Source: VRUE01 sp963697805 | GTDB lineage: Bacteria; Actinomycetota; Thermoleophilia; Solirubrobacterales; 70-9 | Direction: 5' to 3' | NCBI GenBank assembly: GCA_963697805.1 | Contig: CAVOPB010000005.1 | Location: forward strand, 273,400-337,399 | DNA length: 64,000 nt | Shown here: piece after piece, positions 52,208 to 62,616 of the stretch | How positions within the stretch are numbered: position 1 is the first letter of the stretch | Layout of the letters: each line of letters starts with the position of its first letter | Position numbers and translations under genes: made by a program | The notes under the pieces: model-generated | Told to the model about the DNA's origin: nothing | Database searches by the model: none | What the model saw: only the letters and a program-made list of their open reading frames with translations

Positions 52208-52333
52208 GAGGACCTGCTTCGGTTCATAGAGCCAAGATTCGCCTCTACGTCGAGCACTTCCGCGCGCTTGGCGCCGGCGACGAGCCCTCGCGCCGGTCAT
52301 TGCCGGTTCGTTCATCGCAGTTGTCGACCCTGG

Positions 52334-54322
52334 CTAAGTGACGCCCCCTCGGGCCAAGATCCTGGCCACCCGACCGATCTCCTCAGCGGGCAGGGGGCGC
52401 CCGTAGAGGAATCCCTGAACGAGGTCACAGCCGAACTGCTCCAGGCGCTCGTTGCAATCGACATACTCCACGCCCTCGGCGACGACGCGAAGCCCGAGGT
52501 CGTGGGCCAGCTCAATCGTCGATCGGACGATCGCGGAATCTTCCCGACTTTCCACCATTTTCGTCACAAACGAGCGGTCGATCTTCAGCGTGTCTATCGG
52601 TAGGTGCCGGAAATGGGCCAGTGAGGAGTTCCCGGTGCCGAAGTCGTCGATTGCCAGCCTGACGCCGAGGCCGCTCAGCTCCGCGAGGATCGTCCGCGCT
52701 CGCGGCAGGTCGATGATCGCGGAGTTCTCGGTTATCTCCAGCTCCAGCCGCTCCGGCTCCAGACCGCTGCTTCGCAACACTGCGGCGACCTCGTTCGGGA
52801 AGTTCGGATCGCGGAGATCGGCCGGGCTGATGTTGACCGCGACCGACAGATCGAGGCCTTCCGCTTGCCAGCGACGGGCTTGGTGGGCGGCCACCTTGAG
52901 GACGTAGCTCGTCAGATCCCGGATCAGTCCGGTGTGCTCGGCGACGGGAACGAAATCATCGGGCAGTAGCGGGCCGCGCTGGGGGTGGTGCCAGCGCAGC
53001 AGCGCCTCGGCGCCAACCAGATCTCCTGTCCCCGGGGCGTGCTGGGATTGATAGATCACGGTGAGCTCGCCCTCGCCGATCGCCCTACGCAGCTCCGCCA
53101 CCAGGCTGAGACGGGCCGGCGAGTAATGGTCGTGCTCGTTGTCGTAGAGCGCGGGCGCATTCATTTCCTTGCTGCGGTACATCGCTACGTCGGCCCTCTG
53201 CAGCAGAATCTCTGCGTCGGCGCCGTGGTCGGGGTAGAGCGCGATCCCGATGCTGGCGGCGACGTCCAGGTCGATCCCATCGATTTCTCGAGGCTCCGCC
53301 AGGATGTCGCGAAGCCTTTCGGCGAGGGCTAGAACCGCGGTGGGGTCGCTTATCTCAAGCGCGAGAATCCCGAACTCGTCGCCCCCCAGCCGTGCGACCG
53401 TGTCGCCCCTCCGCATCAGCCTCGGGAGATCCCGAGCCAGGGCCACGAGGAGGCGATCGCCGCTGGCGTGCCCCAGGGTGTCATTGACGTCCTTGAAGCG
53501 GTCGAGGTCGATCAGGAGCACTGCGAGTCGAGTGCCCTTCACTTTGGCCTCCTCAAGCGCGGCCGCTGCCCGCTCACGAAACCGCGCTCGGTTCGGCAGG
53601 CCGGTCAGATCGTCGTGATAGGCGGTGTACTCGATCTCCTCGACCTGCTCGCTAAGCGTCCGGGTGACGCGCCGGAGGATCGGAAAGAACGCCAGGTAGA
53701 GCGTGAGTACCACCACCGCGGTCCCGCCGGCGAGCGGGAGGAAGATGCTTCCCGCTTCACTGGCGATTGGACCGTAGTCGGCATAGAGCTCGAGGACGCC
53801 CCGGGTCCCACCCTCTTGCAGCGTGGTCGGCACGTAGGTCTCCAGCACCGCCGGATCTGGTCCGGTTCCCCCCTCGGCGTTGAGCGAGGTCACGTCGCCC
53901 ACCGGCGAACCGTGCAGAGCGCTCATCACCTCGTCAAGGTCGGGAGGACGCGTACCGATCAGCTCGTGATCGGAGGAGTAGACGACGAGGCCGGTGCGGT
54001 TGTAAAGCTTCACCCTTAGCACGCCGGGTGTCAGCAGCTCGCGGTGCGCGAGGTTGTCGAGTTCCTCGAGCCGGCGGCCGCGGACAGGACCGGCGAAATC
54101 TGCCACTCGAAGACGGTCGGGAAGGACCGCGGCGGCGATGTATTCCGTCTGTGCGGTCGCCGTCCGCTCTGCTCGCGCGGTGGCGTTGTCACGCACGAAG
54201 AAGAAGGCGGCCGCGGAGGCAGCCGCCAGGGTGAGCCCGGCGTAGAGCGCGAAGCGCCGCACCAGCTCGGGCGGATCCGAGCGGCCCACCCGCCGCCTGC
54301 GATTGAAGGGCCAGGAGGGCAT
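52334..54322 (-). CDS. GGDEF-EAL c-di-GMP signalling protein
   Basis: 662 residues: TM1 about 25-43, extracytoplasmic CHASE-like sensor to about 190, TM2 about 192-213, GGDEF domain 235-395, EAL domain 405-655. The catalytic GGDEF (313-317) is intact and an I-site RRGD (304-307) lies five residues before it. EAL is intact (439-441, EALLRW), with DFGTGNSSLAHF and PLPAEE. May act as cyclase, phosphodiesterase or both. Sits within the tRNA-Cys-flanked segment. Confidence 0.94.
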   Translation of the reverse strand: MPSWPFNRRRRVGRSDPPELVRRFALYAGLTLAAASAAAFFFVRDNATARAERTATAQTEYIAAAVLPDRLRVADFAGPVRGRRLEELDNLAHRELLTPGVLRVKLYNRTGLVVYSSDHELIGTRPPDLDEVMSALHGSPVGDVTSLNAEGGTGPDPAVLETYVPTTLQEGGTRGVLELYADYGPIASEAGSIFLPLAGGTAVVVLTLYLAFFPILRRVTRTLSEQVEEIEYTAYHDDLTGLPNRARFRERAAAALEEAKVKGTRLAVLLIDLDRFKDVNDTLGHASGDRLLVALARDLPRLMRRGDTVARLGGDEFGILALEISDPTAVLALAERLRDILAEPREIDGIDLDVAASIGIALYPDHGADAEILLQRADVAMYRSKEMNAPALYDNEHDHYSPARLSLVAELRRAIGEGELTVIYQSQHAPGTGDLVGAEALLRWHHPQRGPLLPDDFVPVAEHTGLIRDLTSYVLKVAAHQARRWQAEGLDLSVAVNISPADLRDPNFPNEVAAVLRSSGLEPERLELEITENSAIIDLPRARTILAELSGLGVRLAIDDFGTGNSSLAHFRHLPIDTLKIDRSFVTKMVESREDSAIVRSTIELAHDLGLRVVAEGVEYVDCNERLEQFGCDLVQGFLYGRPLPAEEIGRVARILARGGVT

Positions 54323-54816
54323 GGTCCTTGAGCTATCGACATGTGATTTTTGACGCTTGAGCGCCGGGGGAGGCGTGGCGGCGGGTGACGTAGCCCGGCC
54401 TTTGCCATGCCGCTGCGTAGCAACTGGCTACGGATCGAGGCACCGGCCGAAGCGCGACCGTTCTCAGGACTCGCGGCCGTGTTCGGCGCCCACGGCCTCG
54501 GCTCAGCTCCCCGCGTTGCTAGGAGACCGGAGCCCTCCAGGGGTCATTCGAACTCGGCCGCGGCGCTTCTTGGAGCGCTTGAAGAGGTAGTAGCCCGACG
54601 TCCCCGGGCTGCCGCCATTGCGGCCGGTGCATCCCCACCCCGGCCCCGGGTGTCGTGCGCTCGTCCCGCGTCGTCGACGCTCTTAGCAGCCGCTGATGGC
54701 TTCACTTTCGGGGTCCTCGCCAACCGTGCGCTCCTATCCACCAGTAGAGGCGCTGAGCCGGACCAGGTTCCGCGGAGACCGTTTTGTTGGTTCCAATCTC
54801 AATCTAGATTGCTCTG
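54323..54816. other. Spacer without a convincing gene
   Basis: 494 bp. Open frames on both strands lack family features. A minus-strand stretch near 54545-54600 (GYYLFKRSKKRRGRVRM) could be a short basic peptide, but its start is unclear. The final ~60 bp before the transposase remnant is AT-richer, as at an IS border. Confidence 0.45.
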
Positions 54817-55110
54817 TTAGGCCTCCTGGGCAACGTATAGAGACTCGAACTCAGCGGGTGGGAGATCGCCGACGGATTCGCGCAGGCGGTCGTTGTTGAA
54901 CCAGGCGATGTACTCGACGACGGCCAGCTCGAGCTGGGTGCGGGACCGCCAGGAGCGATCGGCGATCAGTCGGTCTTGAAGGAGTCGACGAAGCTCTCGG
55001 CCATCGCGTTATCGTAGGCGTCGCCGACCGAGCCGACGGAGGCGAGGACGCCGTTGTCGTCGAGCGTCTGGGTGTAGTCGATCGAGGTGTGAGCCCAGTG
55101 GCTTCCGTTC
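54817..55110 (-). pseudogene. IS3-family transposase (OrfB) C-terminal remnant
   Basis: Minus strand reads AHTSIDYTQTLDDNGVLASV, GSVGDAYDNAMAESFVDSFK, then a frameshift, then RLIADRSWRSRTQLELAVVE, YIAWFNNDRLRESVGDLPPA, EFESLYVAQEA and TAA at 54817. This is the last third of the rve integrase core with its DN and E region. N-terminal part absent; the sequence just upstream (MKAKRLLAVLERKPLG) belongs to something else. Confidence 0.85.
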
Positions 55111-55199
55111 GAGGACCGCCAGCAGCCGCTTCGCCTTCATCGATGGAAAAGGATTCAAGGCGGGGAGCCTAATTAGCCGTCCGGATCGTCGCCGCCGTG

Positions 55200-55310
55200 G
55201 GCCACAAATGGCCAGTCATGACACGAAATAACCGGTTAGAACCGGAATCGAGGAGCCTCTCGAAAGGCTCCTCGAACCGCTTCAGCAAGGCACATGCCCC
55301 CTGCTGAAGC
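55200..55310. repeat. Run of four short hairpins beside tRNA-Cys
   Basis: Stems GGCCA/TGGCC (55200-55213), CCGGTT/AACCGG (55232-55245), CGAGGAGCCT/AGGCTCCTCG (55249-55274) and GCTTCAGCA/TGCTGAAGC (55279-55310). The last lies 4 bp from the tRNA 3' end, so it may be the tRNA terminator. Confidence 0.6.
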
Positions 55311-55339
55311 CAGAGGCGCCTACCGGAATCGAACCGGTG
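55311..55339. repeat. Right 29-bp att-like repeat (in tRNA-Cys)
   Basis: Identical to 52179-52207. It lies over the last 26 nt of the functional tRNA-Cys gene plus 3 nt downstream, the place where tyrosine integrases usually recombine. Confidence 0.8.
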
Positions 55340-55384
55340 TAAACGGCTTTGCAGGCCGCTGCGTAGCCACTCCGCCAAGGCGCC
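55314..55384 (-). tRNA. tRNA-Cys(GCA)
   Basis: 71-nt cloverleaf. Acceptor GGCGCCT/AGGCGCC with discriminator T, anticodon loop in CGGCC TGCAAA GCCG giving GCA, T-arm ACCGG TTCGATT CCGGT. U73 is the usual identity base for cysteine. No encoded CCA. Confidence 0.97.
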
Positions 55385-55472
55385 GAGAGTGCTGATTCTT
55401 CCACGCCCGACGATGGACAGCTGGCCAGGCCCTGGACACCGCGATAGGCTCGCCTCCCGAGGGGAGAGCCAG

Positions 55473-55888
55473 ATGATTTCCACGATCGCCGTCGGGACGG
55501 ACGGGACAGCAACCGCGAACGAGGCCGTCGGGCAGGCGGCGAGGTCGCCTCGCCAGTTCGGGGCCAGCTCGTCCTTCTGGCGTCTTCGATGACTCGCCAG
55601 GCGGATCGGCCGACAAGGACATCGAGCGGGTGGTCGTCAGATCCGGCGGCCCACGTGCGGTCGATCCTCGAGCGCCTCGGCGAGGACCTGAAGCTTGAGG
55701 GAATCGACACCGGAGACGCGGGCTGCACCGGGCGACCCCGGCAAGACACTCGTCGAGCTCGCGGAGGAATGCGGGGCCGACCTGCTGGTGATCGGCAACA
55801 AGGGGGTGCGGCGGCGGGTGCTGGGGAGCGTCCGAACACCGTCACTCACCGGGCAAACTGCTCAGTCCTGGTCGTCAAGACCACCTGA
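55473..55888 (+). pseudogene. Universal stress protein, multiply frameshifted
   Basis: Pieces in different frames add up to one UspA domain: MISTIAVGTDGTATANEAVG, QLVLLAS, AAHVRSILERLGEDLKLEGI, KTLVELAEECGADLLVIGNK, GVRRRVLGSVR and NTVTHRANCSVLVVKTT. At least three frame changes. First of the series of broken genes to the right. Confidence 0.75.
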
Positions 55889-57377
55889 GCCGAACAGCTC
55901 GCCGAAGGTCCGCTCGAGGAACTCGTTGTGCAGAAGTCCACTCGGGTCCAGGTCGCGCTTGAGGCGGAAGAAGTCGAGCGCGTCGTGCCATACATCTGAG
56001 CGAGCGTGTCTGGTCTGGCATGGACGTTCTTGACCAGGTAGACGCGGCCGTCGAACGTCGTCCAGAGGAGCGTCGGCGAGCTGGATGAAGGCTCTCTTCG
56101 CTGCGCTCGAGCTTCCGGCTGTTCGACGTCTCGAACGCGTAGCTGACCGCGAAGCCCGGCCGGTCTTGCGCTGGTCGCGGACAGGAAGAAGAGCTCGTCC
56201 GCGGGAGGAACAGGACGTCCCAGAGTCGGGGCGTCAGGTCGCGGTCGAGAAGACCGCTCTCGGCGCGCTCGAGCCACTCGACGAGAGCCTTCGCTGCGCT
56301 CGTCCAGCCTCTCCGACCCGGGATCGAATGGGACGACGAACGTCTGCTGGATCGTCTTCATCTTGAACCCCGAGACTTTTGCCGATCCGCTTCGCGCGCG
56401 CGTTGCCGTCCATGAAGAACGTGTAGCCCTCGAGCTCGTTGAAGTAGGTCTTGCCGGGGTTGGTCAGGTGTGGACGTAGACCCACCACCACATCCTGGAC
56501 AGAAGCGGCCTTCGCATCAGTCCACTCGATCGGAATGCGCCACAGGAGCCCCGGCCGGACAGCAGCATCGCGCGGCCGGCGGTTGGTGCTCGTCGTGATG
56601 GTCGAGTTGAACAGCAGCGCCTGCTGCTTGCCTCGCTTGGTGGTGTAGAGGGCCGAGTAGATCGCGTCGTGCTTGGTCGGGTCGTTCGGGTCGGAGTCCT
56701 CGTCGTGCATCTGCGTGGCGGGCACCAGCCTGTCCGCGAGGTCCCCGAAGGAGGTCGAGCTTCTCCGACGTCGTCGTCACACCGATCGGTCCGTGTCTCT
56801 GGTCGAGCGCGAGCATCTCCCGGTAGGTGATCTCGACGACGGCGCCGAGGTATCCGAGGCCCGAGATGACCCCGCAGAAGGCCCGCTCCTCCAGCGTGGT
56901 CGGGCCGGCGCTCCCGGCGTCGTGCAGGTGAGGGTCACTCACCGTCCGAGCGTCAGCAGCTTGAAGCTCTCGATCGTACTTCCCCTCCTTGCCGTAGGCG
57001 GGGGAGAAGCGCGACAGGCAGTCGCCTGCGAGCGTGCCGCCGGCGGTGGCGTGCTCGGTCGTGACGGTCACCGCGGGAAGCATCCCGATCGGCTCCAGCT
57101 TCTTCAGGATCGCGCCCCAGGTCGCGCCCCGCACCGACGCGCAGCGTGTTGTCCGGCTGGACGTCGCCGATGCTGTCGAAGCCCGTCATCTCGACCACGA
57201 GGTCGTCGCCGAGCGACTGCGCGTCGAAGGAGTGCCCGCCGGCTCTGAAGGTCACGCGGCGCCGGGTTCTGCGCGGCGTGGGTGAAGATGGCGCGCAGCT
57301 CGTCCACGTGGGCGGGTGTGCGCACCTCAGCCTCTGAGGAGTAGAGCCCCCAGTAACGAGACGAGCTTCTCGTTCAC
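55862..57377 (-). pseudogene. FAD-linked oxidase (BBE/VAO family), multiply frameshifted
   Basis: From a GTG near 57377 the pieces read NEKLVS, AHVDELRAIFTHAAQNPA, TFRAGGHSFDAQSLGDDLVV, TWGAILKKLEPIGMLPAVTV, HATAGGTLAGDCLSRFSPAY, CGVISGLGYLGAVVEITYRE, DPTKHDAIYSALYTTKRGKQ, PHLTNPGKTYFNELEGYTFF and FFRLKRDLDPSGLLHNEFLE. These are the FAD-binding and substrate domains of a VAO-type oxidase of about 500 residues. Five or more frame changes. Confidence 0.8.
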
Positions 57378-57425
57378 GTATGACGCAGCCTAACCACTGA
57401 TGCGTGCTAGCTTGCGAGTGGACAA

Positions 57426-60400
57426 ATGCGGCCCGTGGAGACCGTGACGGTGTTGTTCACCGACCTTGTCGGGAGCACCGAGATGACGCTCCGAATCGGC
57501 CCAGCCGTCGCCGAGGAGGTTCGTCTCGAGCGCTTCGGGATCCTCCGTGAGGCGATCGGCGAGACCAGCAGCGAGGAGGTCAAGACCTCGGCGACGGCCT
57601 GATGGTCACGTTCGGGAGCGCCTCGGCGGCGCTCGCCTGCGCGGCGGCGATGCAGCGCCGGATCGCAGCGCGATACGCCGCGCCGAGGAGCCCCTCTCGG
57701 TCCGGATCGGGGTCAGCCTCGGCGAGGCGACCCAGCGCGAGAGCGACTTCGGCCGCCCGGTAATCGAGGCCTCGCGGCTCTGCGCGGTCGCCGCTGGCGA
57801 TGAGATCCTGGTCTCGGATCTGGTCCGGGCGATGACCAGCTCTATCGGGCCCATGACCTCGAGGAGGTCGCGACCCTCGAGCTGAAGGGGATGACCGAGC
57901 CGGTGCGGGCGTCCGCCTCGCCTGGCAGGCGGGGGCCGAGGCGAGCGACATCCCGCTGCCGCCAGGTTCAGCAGGTCCACCGGCTTTCGACTTCGTCGGT
58001 CGCGCCGACGAGCGCTTCCCAGCTCGACCAGATCGGGGCCGCCGCCGAGTCCGGGCACCGCCAGGTCGCACTGGTCTCGGGCGGGCCCAGATCGGCAAGT
58101 CGCGCCTCGCCGCCCAGACCAGCCAGATCGACCTGCACTCCCGCGGCGCCGCGGTTCTGTTCGGCCGCAGCACCGAGGACGTCGATCCCCACCGCCCCTG
58201 GGCCGAAGCCCTCTCGCACTACGTGGAGCAGCGCCGCAGTCGAGTAAATGATCGTTCATGTCGATCGTCATGGCGGCGAGCTGCGCAGGCTCGCCCCCGG
58301 CCTCTCCGAGCGCATCGCCGACCTTCCGCCGCCAAGCCAGCCCGACTTCTGCAAGACGCCGACGCTACCTGCTGCGCGCGGCGGCGATCGGCCTGCTGCA
58401 GGAGGCGGCCCGCGAGCAGGTGGTGACGTCGTTCTTGACGACCTGCAATGGGCGGACTTCCAGAGCCTCGCCCTGCTGCGCCATCTGGTGTCGTCGACCT
58501 CCGATGCCAAGCTGCTGGTGCTCGGAACCCGTGCGCGAGTGCGTCGAACTGACCCGGGGCCACCACTGAACCAGGTGCTCAGCGACCTTCGACGCGAGGA
58601 GGGCGTCGGCGGATCAGCCTAACAGGCCTGCGGCGAGGACGATATCGACCTCGCTGATCCGCGCCGTCCTCGGCGAGTCGCTGCCGAGGAGGGAACCGGC
58701 CTGGCCGACGAGATCAGCGCGAGACCGATGGCGACCGTTCTTCGTGGCCGAGATCCTCCGCCATCTCGACGGCGAGGGCGGCGATCTCCAGGACGACGCC
58801 GGACGCTGGGCGCTGACGTCATCCCTGGTCGACCTCGGCCTGCCGCAGAGCATCCGCGAGGTGGTGACGAGCCGGGCGGAGCGGCTGGGCGACGAGACCG
58901 CCTCACTGCTCTCGACCGCGGCGGTGATCGGCCGCGACTTCGATCTCGAACTCCTGCGCCGCCGGACGGAGCCGACGAGGTCCTCGACCGACTGGACGGC
59001 GCCGTCCGCGGGGCGTTCCTGTCGGGGGGCGATCGCCCGGGCGGTTCGCCTACCGCCCGCTCGCTGATCAACGACACGCTCTACGACGATCTCGGCGCGA
59101 CCCAGCGGCCCAGACCCACCGCCAGGATCGCCGAGGCCCTGGAAGCGATGTGCGGCGACGACGCCGGCGAGCGCTCCGAAGAGGCTCGCCTGGCACTGGC
59201 TGCGGACGACGACGCCGCAGATGCCCCTGAAGGCGGCCGAGCACTCGATTCGGGCCGGGGAGCGGGCGCTGACCTTGCGCCGGCCGAGGCCGGCGACGAC
59301 CTTCCAACGCGCGATCGAGGTGCTCGACCAGACCCCGGAGGCCGACCCCGGGCAGCGCTGCGACGCGGTGATCGGCCTCGGCGACGCCCAGCGCCAGCTC
59401 GGCGACCCCGAGTACAGCGAGACTATACTGGAGGCCTGCGAGGAACGCTGAGCCCCGGGAGGTCGGCGACGGCACGCGGATGGCCCACGCCGCCGAGGCC
59501 AACACCCGCGGTTTCGCCAGCGGCGTCGGCCAGGTCGACCAGCGGCGGGTCGACGCCCTGGAAGCTGCCCTGGAGCTGTGCGCCGAGGACGGTCGAGCGC
59601 GCCTCGCTGCTCTCGCTGTTCGCGGTCGAGCAGCTCTGCTACGACGCCGCCCTCGAGCGGCGGCTGAGCCTGAGCGGCGAGGCCGTGCGGGCTGGCGCGG
59701 GAGAGCGGCGACCGCCACGCACTCGCCTGGTGCATGGCCAGGCGCCAGATCGCGATCGCGGCCCCCGAGACCCTTGACGAGCGCCTCGCGCAAGAAGGCC
59801 GGGGAGATGATAGCGTCGCCCGTCGAGCTCGACGACCCGATGCTGCGCTCTGGGCCCATGTGTGGAGGGCGATGGACGCGCTCGAAGTCGGCGACTTCGA
59901 GACCAGGCGCTCGACCAGGGCGTGCAGGAGGAGATCGCCGAGGCGACCCGGACGACCCCGATGTTTCACTGGGTCGACACCTTCGCCCCAGCGCTGCTGG
60001 CGACGATGGCCGGCGGACTTCGACCTCGCCAAGGAGATCGCCAACCGTTCGGCCGACTCGGATCCATCAGGGCCAGCCCATCGTGCTGGCGATCTGCGCG
60101 TCGCGGTTCCACGTCATCCGCTACGAGCAGGAGCACCTCGACGAGGTGTTGGAGATCCAGGAGCAGGCGATCGAGGAACGCCCCCTGCTCGACGCCTACT
60201 CCAGCGCCCTGGCCTTCAGCTACATCGAGCTCGATCAGACCGAGAAGGCGCGGGCGCTGCTCGGAGCAGTTGCGCCTGCCGACGACTTCGAGGTGGCCTC
60301 AACGATCTCGGCGCGTTCGGAGCTCTGCACGCTGACCGAGGTTGCGGCGAGGCTGGGAGACCAGGACGCCGCCGCGATTCTCTACGAGCAGGGCTTGCTG

Positions 60401-60772
60401 CCGTGGCGCGATCAGCTCTGCTACAGCGGTGACGCTGTTCGGGACGATCGAGCGTTTCCTCGGCCTCGGGGCGACGTGCATCGGGCGCTATGAGGATGCC
60501 GAGGGACCACTCCAGGCGCTCAGCCGCCACCTGCGAGCGATGGGGGCGCCGACTGGCTCGCCCGGACCCACCACGAGTGGGCGCTGATGCTCCAGCGCCG
60601 CGGCGAGCCAGGCGACCGCGAGGCCGCCGACTCGCTGCTGACCCAGGCCCTCGAGTCCGCGACGCGATACGGCTGCCGCTCACTCGAGCGGCGGGTGCCG
60701 GCCGCAATCAAGGATGCCCGACCTGATCGGTTCCTCAGGCCCCTCCCGCTGAACCAGTTGGCCGTCGCGTAG
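57426..60772 (+). pseudogene. Adenylate/guanylate cyclase-ATPase-TPR regulator, multiply frameshifted
   Basis: Starts MRPVETVTVLFTDLVGSTEM (class III cyclase core), with GDGLMVTFGSASAALACAAA and SVRIGVSLGEATQRESDFGR in other frames. Walker A region AQIGKSRLAAQ near 58090 and Walker B VVLDDLQWAD near 58432 follow, then TPR-like AVIGLGDAQRQLGD and ALESATRYGCRSLERRVPAA at the end. Expected length ~1110 residues; ten or so frame changes. Confidence 0.8.
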
Positions 60773-60782
60773 CATCGCCAGG

Positions 60783-61454
60783 ATGGAGATCCTGGTCGTC
60801 GAGGATGAGACGGGGATCGCCGACTTCCTTGCCCGGGGGCTCAAGGCGGAGGGCTACGGGGTGACCGTCACCGGCGATGGCCTGACCGGCGAACGGCTCG
60901 CCCTCGGTTCCGACACCGACCTGGTGGTGCTCGACAGGATGCTTCCCGGTCGCGACGGCATCGACGTGCTCGCCGCGATCAGACGCTCGAAGCCGACCCT
61001 GCCGGTGATCCTGCTGACCGCAAAGGGCGAGGTATCGGATCGTGTCGAAGGGCTCGACCTCGGCGCCACCGACTACATCACGAAGCCATTCGCATTCGAC
61101 GAGCTGCTTGCCCGGGTCCGGGCGCGCCTCCGGGAGGCGGGCGAGAGATCTGAGACCGCGATCGCCGCCGGGGGCATCGAGCTGGATCTGCTCACCAGGG
61201 AAGCCACACGGGGTGAGCGCACCGCGATGCTCTCCGAGCGCGAGGCGGGCCTGCTGACACACCTGATCCGCCATGCAGGCAGGGTCTGCACTCGCGAGGA
61301 GCTGCTCTCGGCTGTCTGGGATTACGACCATGAGCCGGGTACAAATGTGGTCCAGGTCTACATCGGGTACCTGCGACGCAAGCTTGGCCTGCCCGATTCG
61401 CCGGCGCCGATCGAAACCGTCAGGTCCGTCGGCTACCGGTTGAGGGCGAGTTGA
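60783..61454 (+). CDS. OmpR/PhoB-type response regulator
   Basis: 223 residues, fully intact. Receiver: VVEDETGIADFLARGLKAEG, phospho-Asp in VVLDRMLPGRDG (about 51), conserved Lys in YITKPFAFDELL. Winged helix: LSEREAGLLTHLIRHAGRVC, NVVQVYIGYLRRKLG, VGYRL. Followed by the kinase with a TTGA overlap at 61451-61454. The only unbroken gene between 55.4 and 62.6 kb. Confidence 0.95.
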   Translation: MEILVVEDETGIADFLARGLKAEGYGVTVTGDGLTGERLALGSDTDLVVLDRMLPGRDGIDVLAAIRRSKPTLPVILLTAKGEVSDRVEGLDLGATDYITKPFAFDELLARVRARLREAGERSETAIAAGGIELDLLTREATRGERTAMLSEREAGLLTHLIRHAGRVCTREELLSAVWDYDHEPGTNVVQVYIGYLRRKLGLPDSPAPIETVRSVGYRLRAS

Positions 61455-62558
61455 AACGCGCCTGGGCAAAGCTGGGGCTGCGTGGCAGGCTCGGCATCTC
61501 GATCGGAGCGATCGTGCTCATCGCGTTCGCACTCGTCTTCGTCGCGGTCAGGGCGCAGATCGCGAACGAGTCGCGGGTGATCGGGCACGAGGAGTCGCGC
61601 GAGGAGGGCCGGCCCGGCACGGACGACGGCCCGCAGCTCTCGCCGATCCGGGACGCTCACTCCGACCTCAAGACTTGCTGGTCGGCGGGGCGACGCTGAT
61701 CGTGGCGCTGGTCGCCGGCTACCTGGTCGCCGCGCGAACCGCCGCCCCGCTACGACGATTCGCCGCAACCGCAGCCGAGGTCGACGCCGGTGACCTCTCG
61801 CCGAGACTCGAATCGAGCCCGGAGATGGCAGCCGAGCTGAGGGTGCTTGCCGAGTCCTTCAACAACATGCTGGACCGCCTTGACAGCGCCTTCGCCCGGC
61901 AAAGGCTGTTCGTCTCAGATGCGTCGCACGAGCTGCGAAGCCCTGACCGCGATCCGTGGCCAGCTCGAGGTGCTGGGACGCGGCGAGAGCCCGAAGCCGG
62001 CGGAGGTCCGCCACGTAGAGGAGATGACGATGGTGGAGATCAGGCGCGCCGAACGACTGGTCGACGACCTGCTCGGACTTGCACGCCTCGACGAGGGTGG
62101 CGTCAGGCCATCACTCCAGGAGGTGCAGATCGCTTCCTACCTTCGCGGAATCGCCGAGGCGGACCACGCGAACGGCGATTTGGGCCCGCTCCCGAACGGG
62201 ACCATCAGCATCGACCCTGACCTGATCGCCCCAGGTCCTGCGCAACCTCCTCGCAAACGCGCGACGTCACGCCGGGCCCGACGGCAGGGTGACGCTCGGC
62301 GCCGGCTCCGCCGGAAGCACACTGACGGTCACTGTCGACGACGATGGCCCGGGGGTCCCACCCGAGGAGCGCGAGCGGGTCTTCGACCGTTTTCATCGCA
62401 GCGATTCTTCCCGCGACCGCGCCAGCGGCGGCAGCGGACTCGGTCTCGCGATCGCACGTTCGATCGTCGATCTGCATGGCGGCCGAATCTGGCTTGAGGA
62501 CTCACCGCTCGGAGGTGCGAGGGCCTCGTTCACCCTGGATGGGTTCCGCGCCGCCTGA
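61451..62558 (+). pseudogene. Sensor histidine kinase, frameshifted
   Basis: TM1 (RLGISIGAIVLIAFALVFVA), short sensor, TM2 (LIVALVAGYLVAARTAAPLR), HAMP, DHp with SDASHELRSP then LTAIRGQLEVLGRGE, and the ATPase domain (DDDGPGVPPEERERVFDRFH, SGLGLAIARSIVDLHGG). Frame changes near 61675, 61940 and 62225 look like single missing bases (for example CTCAAG-ACTTGCTGG). TTG start overlaps the regulator stop. Partner of the upstream response regulator. Confidence 0.87.
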
Positions 62559-62616
62559 GAGTCTTCTCACGGTCCACTTAGCCGCCGAATAGGCCCCGTC
62601 CCCAGCATCCCGTCTC

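Noticed and set aside
52181..52277. Possible second, class II-like tRNA (GGCGCC ends about 94 nt apart)
   Set aside because: Acceptor ends pair, but no acceptable anticodon stem or D-arm forms. The 29-bp identity to tRNA-Cys is better explained as an att-type fragment.
54407..54820. 137-codon plus-strand frame between the GGDEF-EAL gene and the IS remnant
   Set aside because: Ala/Arg/Pro-rich, no start signal, no family features.
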